Positions 17,842 to 26,908 are shown, counted from the first letter of the stretch. The stretch: 64,000 nucleotides of DNA from Acidobacteriota bacterium (GCA_014189895.1 BJFQ01000002.1:1-64000), one strand, 5' to 3'. The notes: generated by a model from the sequence alone, not told the origin. Numbers and translations: made by a program.

Positions 17842-18794
17842 GAAATTATGATTTGGCTTCTTTGGCTAAGCCCCTTGTCACTGCGCCTCTTGCTTTAACG
17901 TTTCTCAATCTAGACCAAGATTATTCTGCTTCTTTGGGCTTCGAGCACTCTGCTTATCATCTGACAGCCCGTGCCCTCTTGTCTCACTGCTCGGGTCTCC
18001 CGCCGTGGTTGCCTTTTAATGGCTCTGCCCTAAGAATACAGATTGAATCGAACATCCCTTGGGGTACCCACCCACTTCTCCGGAAGGCTACTGAAAATCT
18101 TGCTTGCTATAGCGATCTTAATTATCGATTATTGGCTGAGCAGATTTCCTTATCGGCAAAAGAAGACTACTTGTCTCTAAGTCAAAAAAATTCACCGCTA
18201 GTATTTTTTCCATGGCCCCAAGGATGCATTGAAATACCCCCGGGTCCCGATGTGGACGCTTGGAAATGCGTCGATCCGAGCCAAGCTATTCCGCCCTCTA
18301 GTCCTTCGCTACCTCATGACATTAATGCACGGGCAGGAATGGTAGGTCATGCAGGTTTTGCAGCTAACGCTCTTCAATTTAAGGAAGCCATTCATCAATG
18401 GATCGATGCAGAGTTCCCTAAGCGCATGGCTCAGACACCTGAACCTGGAGAGCATGGAAGTTTATGGGGCCTAGGTCTTCAGCAATTACGCCAAGGCCCA
18501 GGTTCCCTCGGTAGTTTGCTAACCGCGGTGCCATTGGGTGCTGTGGATCAACCTCTGGTAATTGAAGGAGACTCTCAAAATCTTTCCGAAGAGACAAGTC
18601 AGCACCACGAAGGCGAGATTAATTGGTGGGGCCATCTCGCTTTTACGGGACCAGCCCTCTTCTATCGGCCTGATGACCAAGCGTGTATCGCCATCCTGAC
18701 TCATCGACGCGGCCCCCAAGGCGAACTCCTATCTCAGTCTCAAATCCATGCTCGTCGTATAGAGTTGCTTGGTTCGGCGGTCAAATCTCTTTAG
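17838..18794 (+). CDS. Short beta-lactamase/class C-like serine hydrolase
   Basis: 318 residues beginning at GTG 17838 with VRNYDLASLAKPLVT. This is the SxxK motif (S8, K11) of the serine beta-lactamase/penicillin-binding fold, which normally comes after 40-60 residues of signal and first strands. YSDLNYRLLAEQI near residue 92 is the Tyr motif, and MVGHAGFAANALQF matches the loop GHAG found in EstB/class C relatives. The first beta strands are therefore absent, or a different start has been hidden by the four-base overlap with the Gfo/Idh gene; an in-frame upstream part would have to lie inside that gene. It could act on D-amino-acid peptides or esters in the cytoplasm. No signal peptide. Confidence 0.75.
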   Translation: MRNYDLASLAKPLVTAPLALTFLNLDQDYSASLGFEHSAYHLTARALLSHCSGLPPWLPFNGSALRIQIESNIPWGTHPLLRKATENLACYSDLNYRLLAEQISLSAKEDYLSLSQKNSPLVFFPWPQGCIEIPPGPDVDAWKCVDPSQAIPPSSPSLPHDINARAGMVGHAGFAANALQFKEAIHQWIDAEFPKRMAQTPEPGEHGSLWGLGLQQLRQGPGSLGSLLTAVPLGAVDQPLVIEGDSQNLSEETSQHHEGEINWWGHLAFTGPALFYRPDDQACIAILTHRRGPQGELLSQSQIHARRIELLGSAVKSL

Positions 18795-18804
18795 TCTATT
18801 AGGT

Positions 18805-20907
18805 ATGCTTCGTCGACTTGGTTTTGTCCTTCTCTGCACTTTCGCAGCCGCTCAAATTCCACTGGTGAGAGTCGGGCTTGATACCAGTCAGAATGAGTAC
18901 CTTTTTTCTTTCGAAGGAGGCGGAGTTATTCAATCTATTCAAGGAGTTCCCATTCGATCTTTTTCGAATGGCGAACGTTTTCGAATTTGGTGGGACAACG
19001 AATCTCCTGGAAAATCTATTGATGAATATCGGATCCAAGTCAAAGGCCCCCTGAGTGTTTCCGACGCTGATCAGTTGATTGCACAATTAAAAACGCAAGG
19101 ATTTGATGCAGATAAAGTTGCGGTCGTAGATAGTGATTTCTTTAGAGTTCTTTCCGGACGCTTTCCTGCCTTTAAAAAAGCTGAAATAGATTTTGATAAA
19201 TTAAAAACCCTAGGCTATGAAGAACTTTGGATTAGTAATGAAAGAAATATGGATCTTCCTAAGCCAGGTAAGGGTCTGTATCTCGTAACGGATCATTATG
19301 AACGCATACCCTTACCGATCCAGGGGGTTAGCCTCAAAGCCACAGGACTGACAACCCAAGTTCTGGGCAAGGGAAAGTACCGTGGCCGAATCGAGCTGCT
19401 ACCTCACAATTCCGGCCGCTTATCTGTTATTAATATCGTTGATTTAGAAACTTACTTGAGGGGGGTTGTCCCTAGAGAAATGGGCCCCTCTGAATTTCCT
19501 GACCTCGAAGCCCTAAAAGCCCAAGCTGTTGCCGCAAGAACCTACGGTCTCGCAAATCTAGGCAAGCGCACCAATGAGGGATTCGATCTTAACGACACGA
19601 TTGCGGATCAGGTCTATGGGGGCTTTGAAGCGGAACAGCAAATGACTGACCGCGCAGTAGAAGAAACGCGAGGCATAATAGCTTCGTATGAGGGGAAGCC
19701 CATCCAGGCTCTTTTTATGGCGAATGCAGGTGGATCAACCATAGATGTACGGGAAGTGTTTGGGGGGGAAGCACCTTATTTGAAGGGTGTCAGTACTTAT
19801 TCAACCGATGCACCCATACTGATGTTCGCTTCCGCAAGTCACTATTCCGAAATACTCCCTTCGATGTTGACCGAAGCTCAATTCAAGTTACTAATCAGCG
19901 GATTACTTCCTCCCGAGTCCCTTTCAAAAGAAAAACTTAACTCAGCGGTGACATCCTCCGATGCTCAATTGCTCCTTAGTAAAATCCGATCCAGATTTAA
20001 TTTGGATTTAGAAGTTACCGCTCAAGAGGACTTCACGATTTTGAGCGTCGCTCGAAAGTTAGGTTTTGATCGACTGATTGTTGGGCAGGACCGCCTTAGT
20101 GATGCGAGCTATATGTTTGGTTCCCTCGTTGATCCTAAAGATATGCCGCTTGCGTACTTTTTGCTCCGAAGGAATCTCGCCTCCTATGAAGACCTAACCC
20201 TCACTAAAAATCCAGATTGGAAGACGTACATCAATTGGATCTACCTCTTTTGGAACGAATTAGAGCCACTTCAGATTCAAGAAGGGACTCTTTTGAGAAC
20301 AGGTGAAGTCAGAAAGAAGAAAGAAGAGCCTAAAAATATCAACCTCGACAAAGATACTGTATTCGCTATTGAAATTCCGGGCGGTTATTATCAATTAGTA
20401 TCAAGTCTATCCATTCCCGCGGGAGATCGATTGCGCTGGATCGCGAACGATCAAGGACGTGTAATGTTCGCGGTTCACCGAAAGGATCCTGACGGGGTTT
20501 CTTCTGAAAGATTTCATCCTGCCGCTCATTGGAAGCAGGAATATACCGAATCCGAACTCCTTGCGCTTGTCGGTCGCCGAGTCCCCTTAAAAGGTATCCA
20601 TTCGATTGAGCTCAAACATAACCCGCAGGGTCGCGTGGTTCAAATGACGATTCGGGATGAAAATAAAACCCCTTATAGTTTCACCGGCATGAGAATTAGA
20701 AATTTATTAAGCCTGAAAGATAATGTCTTCAGTTTGGTTAGTACCGGTAAAGGCGCTCAACGACGTTGGGTGTTCTATGGTCGGGGTTGGGGTCACGGAG
20801 TAGGCCTATCCCAAACAGGAGCGTATGGCATGGCCATCGAAGGAAAAAAATTCGATCAAATACTTAAATACTTCTACACCAACATCCAATTGACCACCCT
20901 TTACTAA
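18805..20907 (+). CDS. Exported SPOR-SpoIID fusion protein (peptidoglycan glycan-strand enzyme)
   Basis: 700 residues from ATG 18805. Signal peptide 1-16 (ending AAA, then Gln). Residues about 74-145 resemble a SPOR domain (YRIQVKGPLSVSDADQL, GFDA, FFRVLSGRFPAFKKAE, KTLGY). The SpoIID/LytB domain follows: GRIELLPHNSGRL, YLRGVVPREMGPSEF with the likely catalytic E225, and LKAQAVAARTYGLAN. A long insert (about 335-640) separates this from the C-terminal GRGWGHGVGLSQTGAYGMA. SpoIID cleaves glycan strands freed of peptides, and SPOR domains bind such strands. It probably acts in the periplasm during wall remodelling or division. The start is ten bases after the preceding stop; tRNA-Arg follows on the other strand. 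Confidence 0.88.
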   Translation: MLRRLGFVLLCTFAAAQIPLVRVGLDTSQNEYLFSFEGGGVIQSIQGVPIRSFSNGERFRIWWDNESPGKSIDEYRIQVKGPLSVSDADQLIAQLKTQGFDADKVAVVDSDFFRVLSGRFPAFKKAEIDFDKLKTLGYEELWISNERNMDLPKPGKGLYLVTDHYERIPLPIQGVSLKATGLTTQVLGKGKYRGRIELLPHNSGRLSVINIVDLETYLRGVVPREMGPSEFPDLEALKAQAVAARTYGLANLGKRTNEGFDLNDTIADQVYGGFEAEQQMTDRAVEETRGIIASYEGKPIQALFMANAGGSTIDVREVFGGEAPYLKGVSTYSTDAPILMFASASHYSEILPSMLTEAQFKLLISGLLPPESLSKEKLNSAVTSSDAQLLLSKIRSRFNLDLEVTAQEDFTILSVARKLGFDRLIVGQDRLSDASYMFGSLVDPKDMPLAYFLLRRNLASYEDLTLTKNPDWKTYINWIYLFWNELEPLQIQEGTLLRTGEVRKKKEEPKNINLDKDTVFAIEIPGGYYQLVSSLSIPAGDRLRWIANDQGRVMFAVHRKDPDGVSSERFHPAAHWKQEYTESELLALVGRRVPLKGIHSIELKHNPQGRVVQMTIRDENKTPYSFTGMRIRNLLSLKDNVFSLVSTGKGAQRRWVFYGRGWGHGVGLSQTGAYGMAIEGKKFDQILKYFYTNIQLTTLY

Positions 20908-20921
20908 AGTCTTCTCTGCGA

Positions 20922-20998
20922 TGGTGGCCCCGAGAGGAATTGAACCTCCAACCTACGCGTTAGGAGTGCGTTGCTCTATCCAGTTGAGCTACGGGACC
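20922..20998 (-). tRNA. tRNA-Arg (anticodon CCT)
   Basis: On the minus strand the 7-base acceptor arms GGTCCCG and CGGGGCC pair (one G-T wobble). The D stem is GCTC/GAGC, the anticodon loop is CTCCTAA giving CCT, and the T loop is TTCAATT. The 3' CCA is encoded. It reads AGG. The closing pair of the anticodon stem is an A-C mismatch (stem ACGCA/CGCGT). The gene lies convergent to the SpoIID gene. Confidence 0.95.
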
Positions 20999-21013
20999 CA
21001 TTATCCTTTTATG

Positions 21014-21019
21014 ATTATA
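21014..21019 (-). promoter_or_regulatory. -10 element of the tRNA-Arg(CCT) promoter
   Basis: Perfect TATAAT on the minus strand, 15 bases before the tRNA 5' end. The expected -35 position is poor (TCTGAA). It overlaps the leader of the lipocalin gene, whose AGGAGG lies at 21021-21026 on the other strand. Confidence 0.35.
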
Positions 21020-21031
21020 TAGGAGGCCCTG

Positions 21032-21571
21032 ATGAGTTCAGAGCGTATTGCGATGAGTCTATTGATGTCGTTAGGCATATGTTGTTCAAAGCCCGAAAGT
21101 ATGGCGGTCGTTCAGAAGGTCGATATATCTAAAATGGAAGGTTCGTGGATTGAAATCGCCCGCATGCCTATCTTGGCCCAGAAAACTTCAGAATATGGAT
21201 GGCAAGATCATTATCAAATTCAACCCGATGGAACCATTCTTGTGACGGGTTCCTATCGAAAAGATTCACCCCAAGGTCCCTGGAAGCATGTCAGTGCCAA
21301 AGCTCATATTCCGGATCCCACGGTACCTGCAAAATGGAGCGTCCAATTTATTTGGCCTTTTACAGCGCATCAATGGATCGTTGATCTAGATCCGAACTAT
21401 GAATGGGTCTTCTTTGGTCACCCCAACCGAAAATGGCTTTGGATTATGTCACGCACAGGATCAATGGATCCTAATGTGCTCGAGTCTCTCATCGCAAAGG
21501 CAAAGACCCTGGGGTATGACACCTCCCAAATTATCTTTGATGCCCCTTGGAGCGAAATCGCTCCTCGTTAG
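21032..21571 (+). CDS. Bacterial lipocalin (Blc-like), possible lipoprotein
   Basis: 179 residues; ATG 21032 lies five bases after a perfect AGGAGG. The lipocalin signature GSWIEIARMP (GxW type) is followed by strands typical of Blc: HYQIQPDGTILVTGSY, then YEWVFFGHPNRKWLWIMSRT. The N-terminus is hydrophobic with Cys-Cys (MSLLMSLGICCSKPE), but the lipobox is not canonical because Ile or Cys would occupy position -1. Blc proteins sit in the outer membrane and bind fatty acids or lysophospholipids. Its stop codon overlaps that of the ABC-F gene on the other strand. Confidence 0.85.
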   Translation: MSSERIAMSLLMSLGICCSKPESMAVVQKVDISKMEGSWIEIARMPILAQKTSEYGWQDHYQIQPDGTILVTGSYRKDSPQGPWKHVSAKAHIPDPTVPAKWSVQFIWPFTAHQWIVDLDPNYEWVFFGHPNRKWLWIMSRTGSMDPNVLESLIAKAKTLGYDTSQIIFDAPWSEIAPR

Positions 21572-23184
21572 GCCTGCTTTGTATATTTGAGATACTCGGC
21601 ATAACTTCCGTTAAAGTCTTCAATGCCCTTATCCGTAAAATGCCAAGTTCGCGTAGCCACTTCGTCGATTAAATCTTCATCGTGAGTGACTAAGAGGAGG
21701 GTTCCTGGGTATTTTTGAAGGGCCATGTTGAGCGCAATGACGGATTCGAGATCTAAGTGATTGGTCGGTTCGTCCAAGACGAGAACATTCGGCTTTTGTA
21801 GCATTAATTTACAGAACATCAATCGACAAGCTTCACCACCGCTCAGGACATCCGTTTTTTTAGTGCCCTCTTCTCCACTAAATAGCATCTGGCCTAAGAC
21901 GCCGCGAATATCTTCAATCGTGGCTTCAGGTCTAAACTGCCAGAGCCAATCGATCATAGAGACGCCCTTAGGAATACTCTCTCTAAAGTCTTGTGCAAAG
22001 TATCCAATCGAGGTTTCATGTCCCCACTTCACCTTGCCGGCATCGAGTTTCAAACCTTTTTCGGTGACACTGGGACCGTTCGCAAGAAGTGCGTTCAGAA
22101 GGCTACTTTTACCTGAGGCATTTCGGCCCATGAGGACAATGTGCTCTCCTCGTTGGACCATGCCTGTAAAACCTTTGATAACATCGAGATGACCATCGGG
22201 AGTTTTATAGCCTTTTTTAACTCCTTCAAATTCAATCGCATATTTACCACCGGGCTTCTCGGTATCAAATTTAATATAGGGTCGTTGAATATTCGAACGA
22301 GCTAATTCATTCGGCTGAAGACGTTCAACTTCTTTGCGGCGACTATTAACTTGGGAAGAACGGGTACCGGCAGCAAAACGAGAGATGAATTCATTCAATT
22401 GAGCCACTTTCTTTTCTTTTTGGGCGTTCTCTGACTCAATGCGAGATCTGATTTGAGTCTTTTGGATCACCATATCGTCATAGCCACCCGTATATTGAAT
22501 GATGGTTTGATAATCGATATCAGAAATATGTGTACAGATGTTGTTTAGAAAGTACCGATCATGGGAAATGACGATGACGGTCCCTTTAAAGTTATTAAGA
22601 AAGTTCTCAAGCCAGTGGATAGATTGTAAATCGAGATAATTGGTAGGTTCATCGAGTAAGAGAGCCTGGGGACTTCCGAAAAGTGACTGCGCGAGAAGCA
22701 CGCGTACTTTTTGTCCACCCTGAAGTTCACTCATTTTGCGATGATGCAGTTGCTCTGGAATATCTAAGCCATCGAGAAGGATCGAGGCATCACTTTCAGC
22801 GGTGTAGCCATCTTCTTCAGCGACCACGCCTTCTAATTCAGCGACGCGAATACCTTCTTGATCGGTCATATCGGGTTTTGCATAAAGAGCATCTCGCTCT
22901 TGAAGGGCCGCCCATAGATTACGATTTCCCATAATGACGGTATCGATGACACGGAAATTATCGAAGGCAAATTGATCTTGACTGAGGATACCTATTTTTT
23001 TGGGTCGTTGAATGTTACCAATCTGGGGCTCTAACTCTCCCGACATAATTTTCATGAAGGTACTTTTCCCAGATCCATTAGGTCCCGTGAGCCCATAACG
23101 ACGAGCAGGGCTGAACATGGTATTCACATTCTCGAATAGGACTCGAGATCCATACCTCATGGTGACATTTTGTGTCGCGATCAA
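21568..23184 (-). CDS. ABC-F family ATPase, YbiT-like
   Basis: About 538 residues with two ABC domains and no membrane part. The first domain has GPNGSGKSTFMK, a QGGQK signature variant and LLDEPTNYLD; the second has GRNASGKSSLLN, LSGGEA and VLDEPTNHLD. The linker between them (about 230-310) is basic. QDQFAFDNFRVIDTVIMG and the overall layout match E. coli YbiT. ABC-F proteins bind the ribosomal E site and affect translation or antibiotic resistance. I set the start at TTG 23184 (reading Ile-Ala-Thr-Gln next) because GGAG lies eight bases upstream and YbiT proteins start there; an extended frame runs to 23214. Confidence 0.9.
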   Translation of the reverse strand: MIATQNVTMRYGSRVLFENVNTMFSPARRYGLTGPNGSGKSTFMKIMSGELEPQIGNIQRPKKIGILSQDQFAFDNFRVIDTVIMGNRNLWAALQERDALYAKPDMTDQEGIRVAELEGVVAEEDGYTAESDASILLDGLDIPEQLHHRKMSELQGGQKVRVLLAQSLFGSPQALLLDEPTNYLDLQSIHWLENFLNNFKGTVIVISHDRYFLNNICTHISDIDYQTIIQYTGGYDDMVIQKTQIRSRIESENAQKEKKVAQLNEFISRFAAGTRSSQVNSRRKEVERLQPNELARSNIQRPYIKFDTEKPGGKYAIEFEGVKKGYKTPDGHLDVIKGFTGMVQRGEHIVLMGRNASGKSSLLNALLANGPSVTEKGLKLDAGKVKWGHETSIGYFAQDFRESIPKGVSMIDWLWQFRPEATIEDIRGVLGQMLFSGEEGTKKTDVLSGGEACRLMFCKLMLQKPNVLVLDEPTNHLDLESVIALNMALQKYPGTLLLVTHDEDLIDEVATRTWHFTDKGIEDFNGSYAEYLKYTKQA

Positions 23185-23309
23185 TGCAATCTCCGCAATC
23201 CTTAATCTTATCAAAGGAAGCCCTAACTAACCCCATTTAAGTCTTGATCTACTGCCTCGAGGGCCATTCTTGATTCACAATATTAACCAACGTGTGCGAA
23301 GGTTAAAGA

Positions 23310-24548
23310 ATGAATTTTTTTCAATCTGTCTATCGGTTGCTTTCCCACCTGGTGGGTGCTGTTACCGGAGTCTTCAGCTTTTGCCTGACAAAGCCTTTCG
23401 CAGAGCGCCGAAAGGCCGCACCCCCTCAGCATTTACCCCCACATCAATGGATCTGGATTCAGGCCGTTAGCCTCGGAGAACTCCTTTTAGTTCCTCCTTT
23501 AGTTAAAAGAATGCTGGAGAAAAATGTTCACATTCATATCACGACGAGTACGGCTGCGGGCCGTGACCTCTTAGAAACCTTATTAAAAACGACCTTAAAG
23601 CACGATCTCATCTCGGGTAGCTTTTTCCCGCTCGACCTAGTGTCCTCCTTAAAACCATGGATCAAAGCAAAACCTAAGTCTGTGATCTTGATGGAAACAG
23701 AACTGTGGCCCAATTTGATTCGTCTGTGTAAAAAGAATCAGATTCCTATTGGTATTGTCAATGGGCGCCTCACGCCTAAGTCTACTCAATGGATCCAAGG
23801 CTTAACCATGAGTAGTCTTTCTCAAATTGATTTTGTGATCGCCCGGGATCAAGATAGCAAGGCTCTTTTTCAGAGCCTTGGAGCGCCTGAAGTCCATTAT
23901 GGAGGCAACCTGAAAGCGTCCAACATCCAAGCGGAGCCCCTGTCTAAACCTTGGCAAGACTTGGCGCTGCTTTGGGGCACTCATCCTATTTGGGTGATGG
24001 GGAATACGCTCGACGGCGAAGAAACATTATTGCTGAATCTGTGGAAAAAGCGCAAGGAGGTTCAACCCAATCTGAAATGCATACTCGCTCCTCGACAACC
24101 AAATCGATTCGATGAAGTTGAAGCGCTTCTCAGAACTTATCACTTCACTTATACGCGGGCATCAATGTGGATCAAGAATACTCAAATTGCTCCTCAAGAC
24201 CTTTTGCTACTGGATACTGTTGGTGATCTGGCCAATCTGTATCAAGTAGGTGAGCTTGCTTTTGTTGGAGGAGGATGGTCGGGAAGAGGAGGACATAATC
24301 CACTCGAACCTCTTCGATATGGTGTACGCACCATTATGGGTCCTCACTTCGATAATTTTAAAGACCTCGTGGTCCCACTCTTGGGTACAGAGTCCCTTTG
24401 GACCTTACCAGCCGAGCAATTACAGGCCCAGTTAGATAGTCTCTCAGCCCCTCCTTTAAAGGATTTCGACCCTGCCTTACAGACAGCCCTTAAAGAGTTC
24501 GGAAAGGCCTTGGATCAGACATGGCAGTCGCTCGAGCCGCGCATTTAG
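23310..24548 (+). CDS. waaA: 3-deoxy-D-manno-octulosonic acid (Kdo) transferase
   Basis: 412 residues, the usual length. An N-terminal hydrophobic anchor precedes the GT30 domain with IQAVSLGELLLVPPLV (the family's ASxGE motif; the Glu is catalytic), TTSTAAGRDL, FFPLDL, METELWPNLI and VNGRLTP. The C-terminal domain has GNTLDGEE, APRQPNRFDEV, GGGWSGRGGHNPLEP and IMGPHFDNF. It attaches Kdo to lipid IVA at the inner membrane, so the cell makes Kdo-containing LPS. AAGG lies upstream of ATG 23310. It works before the GT9 enzyme encoded at 2162. Confidence 0.96.
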   Translation: MNFFQSVYRLLSHLVGAVTGVFSFCLTKPFAERRKAAPPQHLPPHQWIWIQAVSLGELLLVPPLVKRMLEKNVHIHITTSTAAGRDLLETLLKTTLKHDLISGSFFPLDLVSSLKPWIKAKPKSVILMETELWPNLIRLCKKNQIPIGIVNGRLTPKSTQWIQGLTMSSLSQIDFVIARDQDSKALFQSLGAPEVHYGGNLKASNIQAEPLSKPWQDLALLWGTHPIWVMGNTLDGEETLLLNLWKKRKEVQPNLKCILAPRQPNRFDEVEALLRTYHFTYTRASMWIKNTQIAPQDLLLLDTVGDLANLYQVGELAFVGGGWSGRGGHNPLEPLRYGVRTIMGPHFDNFKDLVVPLLGTESLWTLPAEQLQAQLDSLSAPPLKDFDPALQTALKEFGKALDQTWQSLEPRI

Positions 24549-24568
24549 ATTTTAAAAAAAAGAGAAGA

Positions 24569-24889
24569 CTAAGCTACGTCGGTAATAAGAGATTTGATTT
24601 TATCTTTCGTAGACGCCCCACTCATTTTATTGACCATCTTCCCATCTTTGAAAACTACTAGGGTAGGGATACTCATGACCCCAAAGTCACCGGCTGTTTT
24701 TTGATGTTGGTCAATGTCAATTTTAACAATTCTAAATCCCTCAGGAAGTTCTGCCGCAATTTCTTCAAGAATAGGGCCAATCATCTTGCAAGGTCCACAC
24801 CAAGGAGCCCAAAAATCAACTAGGGTAATTCCTTTTTCAATCGTGGAGGCAAATTCTGCATCACCAATGTGTGCGACGTTCTGTGACAT
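24569..24889 (-). CDS. trxA: Thioredoxin
   Basis: 106 residues, full-length thioredoxin 1 type. The active site is FWAPWCGPCKMIGPIL (C31 and C34), with the cis-Pro loop SIPTLVVFKDG. It is cytoplasmic with no signal sequence. It reduces protein disulfides, for example in ribonucleotide reductase and methionine sulfoxide reductases. The gene lies 73 bases downstream of the RibB-type gene and converges on waaA with a 20-base gap. Confidence 0.97.
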   Translation of the reverse strand: MSQNVAHIGDAEFASTIEKGITLVDFWAPWCGPCKMIGPILEEIAAELPEGFRIVKIDIDQHQKTAGDFGVMSIPTLVVFKDGKMVNKMSGASTKDKIKSLITDVA

Positions 24890-24962
24890 ACAAACTCCAA
24901 AGAATACATAAAAATGAATCCCTAGTGTACCTTAAATCGGGAGTCCGTTTAGCGCGTGAAAA

Positions 24963-26054
24963 CTATTTAAAAATCTCAACACGCGTAATCGATAATCCAA
25001 ATCCCTTGAGTCCACTATATTTAGTCTCTTTTCGTGCGAGTAGCCTCATATTGGAGATGCCTAAGTGGCGAAGGATTTGAGCTCCCACCCCGATATCTTT
25101 ATCATTCATGGAGGTAGGCGGAACCAGGGTTTCCTCGATCACACCTTGTGTCTTGGCGTGGCGGCGCAAGTAAACTAACACCCCCGCACCTTCTTTTTGG
25201 AGATGGTCCATCGCGAGACCAAATGAATTACCCAAGGATCCCCCATTGAATAAGTCATCAGGAATCGTTTCAAGATGAACTCGGACGAGAGGCTCTGGAG
25301 TTTTAGAAAGGTCACCTAACACCATCGCGAGATGTTTTCCTCCGTCTAGAAGGCTTTCGAAATGGTGAATCTGGAGTGTGCCCCAGTAGGTTTCTTTGGT
25401 TTCAATTTTTAAATATTTCACTAGAGGTTCTTTGGATAATCGGTAAGCGACCAAGTCTGCGACGGTCACCATAAGTAAATGATGTTTTTGACAGAAGGCA
25501 ATTAAGTCAGGAAGACGCGCCATCGTTCCATCCGCATTCATAATTTCGCAAATCACTCCACTGGGATGACATCCTGCGAGCCGAGCTAAGTCTACGCTCG
25601 CCTCCGTCTGGCCGGTCCGCATGAGGACTCCGCCGGGTTTAGCTCGGAGAGGAAACATGTGGCCAGGTTTTACGAAATCATAAGCCTTCGACTGAGGGTT
25701 GATGAGTGTTTGAATGGTTCTCGATCTATCAGCGGCACTAATACCCGTCGTCGTTCCACTTCGGGCTTCGACCGAAATACAAAAAGCTGTTTCGAAAGGA
25801 CTACTATTATCTTTGACCATCAGAGGTATCTGAAGTTTGTCGAGCAGAGAGCCTTCGAGAGCTACACAAATGAGACCCCGGCCATACGTAGCCATAAAAT
25901 TAATCGCCTCAGGGGTCACGCTCTCCGCCGCTAAGGTTAAATCCCCTTCATTCTCTCGATGCTCGTCATCTACGACAACGACCATCTCCCCCCTTTTGAT
26001 TCTTTGGAGAGCTTCTTCGATACTAGAGAATGGTACGGAGGAGGATTCAAACAT
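24963..26054 (-). CDS. ribB: 3,4-dihydroxy-2-butanone 4-phosphate synthase fused to a degenerate GTP cyclohydrolase II domain (RibBX type)
   Basis: 363 residues. Residues 1-207 form a complete RibB domain: [20 protein letters not shown] (metal and substrate acids), [24 protein letters not shown] and [16 protein letters not shown]. Residues about 213-363 align with GTP cyclohydrolase II, but the zinc cysteines are lost: the motif that should read HSECLTGD...CDCG reads HLETIPDD...SLGNSFG (Thr263, Asn276, Phe278). The RQEGRGIGL loop is [11 protein letters not shown]. The C-terminal half should therefore not hydrolyse GTP. RibB makes the four-carbon unit of riboflavin; a separate RibA must exist elsewhere. 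The gene starts two bases after scpA. Confidence 0.92.
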   Translation of the reverse strand: MFESSSVPFSSIEEALQRIKRGEMVVVVDDEHRENEGDLTLAAESVTPEAINFMATYGRGLICVALEGSLLDKLQIPLMVKDNSSPFETAFCISVEARSGTTTGISAADRSRTIQTLINPQSKAYDFVKPGHMFPLRAKPGGVLMRTGQTEASVDLARLAGCHPSGVICEIMNADGTMARLPDLIAFCQKHHLLMVTVADLVAYRLSKEPLVKYLKIETKETYWGTLQIHHFESLLDGGKHLAMVLGDLSKTPEPLVRVHLETIPDDLFNGGSLGNSFGLAMDHLQKEGAGVLVYLRRHAKTQGVIEETLVPPTSMNDKDIGVGAQILRHLGISNMRLLARKETKYSGLKGFGLSITRVEIFK

Positions 26055-26056
26055 AT

Positions 26057-26854
26057 TTATGCTGCTTTGACCCGAATCTCACCAAAGGCTTCGCTTTGTA
26101 CGATGGAAACCTTGTTAGTTCTCGCTAATTCAAGGAGGGCCACGAAGGTGAGGACGATTTCTTCTCGCGAAGCCACATCAAAGAACAGCCCCATGAGAGT
26201 TTTCCAAGACCCGTCTTGAAGCATATCGAGTAATTCTCCAATTCTTTCTTCTACCGTTTTAGGTTGGGTTTGGATTTCAACAGGAGGCGGGGGAATTAAT
26301 CGACTGAGGGCATCTCGATAATTTGCAAGGATATCAAATAAGGTGGCCTTGATTGGTTCTTCTTCGATGTGTGCAAATTCCTGAAGATCAGCTTGTGGAA
26401 TCATGGGCGTCGTATTCCAATTGGTTTTTAGCGTCTGCAAATGTTCCGTTGCCTCTTTGACTTGTTGGTATTCCAAAAGTTTTTGGACAAGTTTCTTACG
26501 GGGATCTGCATCTTCTTCACCGGGAAGAGGAGGCAGCATCATTTTTGACTTAATCTGAATGAGGTGGGCCGCCATTGCAATGTATTCAGCGGCAATATCG
26601 AGGTTCAATTCCTCCATCAATCTCAGGTATTCCATATATTGCTGGGTAATCTGGGCCATGGGTAAATCGAGAATATTAAGTTTCTGATCCTTGATCAGAA
26701 AGAGTAAAAGATCTAAGGGTCCCTCAAACCCCTGAATCCTAACAGAATCCAGTTCTGTAAACCGACTCTCAAAGCCCTCAGGTATTTTAAAGGAGCCTGG
26801 CTCTAAATGACGCTCGATTTCAGAAGACGATGGGGTATTTTCAAATTCTGACAT
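26057..26854 (-). CDS. scpA: Segregation and condensation protein A
   Basis: 265 residues. The N-terminal helical domain contains [20 protein letters not shown] followed by ITQQYMEYL, the ScpA signature that binds the SMC neck. The middle has [21 protein letters not shown] and the C-terminal winged helix ends with [14 protein letters not shown]. ScpA is the kleisin that closes the SMC-ScpAB ring for chromosome condensation. ScpB and SMC are not in the window. The gene is followed within two bases by the RibB-type gene. An N-terminal extension of about 40 residues precedes the family core. Confidence 0.95.
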   Translation of the reverse strand: MSEFENTPSSSEIERHLEPGSFKIPEGFESRFTELDSVRIQGFEGPLDLLLFLIKDQKLNILDLPMAQITQQYMEYLRLMEELNLDIAAEYIAMAAHLIQIKSKMMLPPLPGEEDADPRKKLVQKLLEYQQVKEATEHLQTLKTNWNTTPMIPQADLQEFAHIEEEPIKATLFDILANYRDALSRLIPPPPVEIQTQPKTVEERIGELLDMLQDGSWKTLMGLFFDVASREEIVLTFVALLELARTNKVSIVQSEAFGEIRVKAA

Positions 26855-26880
26855 GGAGATATTCTAACGTAGGCCTTTGC

Positions 26881-26908
26881 ATTCTAAGGCTAGAATGAAT
26901 CATCTCAA
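26881..26908 (-). promoter_or_regulatory. Candidate sigma70 promoter for scpA-ribB, inside a small palindrome
   Basis: On the minus strand TTGAGA (26908-26903) and TAGAAT (26886-26881) are 16 bases apart, 27 bases before the scpA start. The -10 is one arm of a palindrome ATTCTA-AGGC-TAGAAT (26881-26896), so the facing TAGAAT could serve lipA, although I see no -35 for it. Confidence 0.45.

Noticed and set aside
21761-22192. 143-codon plus-strand frame inside the ABC-F gene
   Set aside because: Antisense shadow; the ABC motifs are all on the minus strand.
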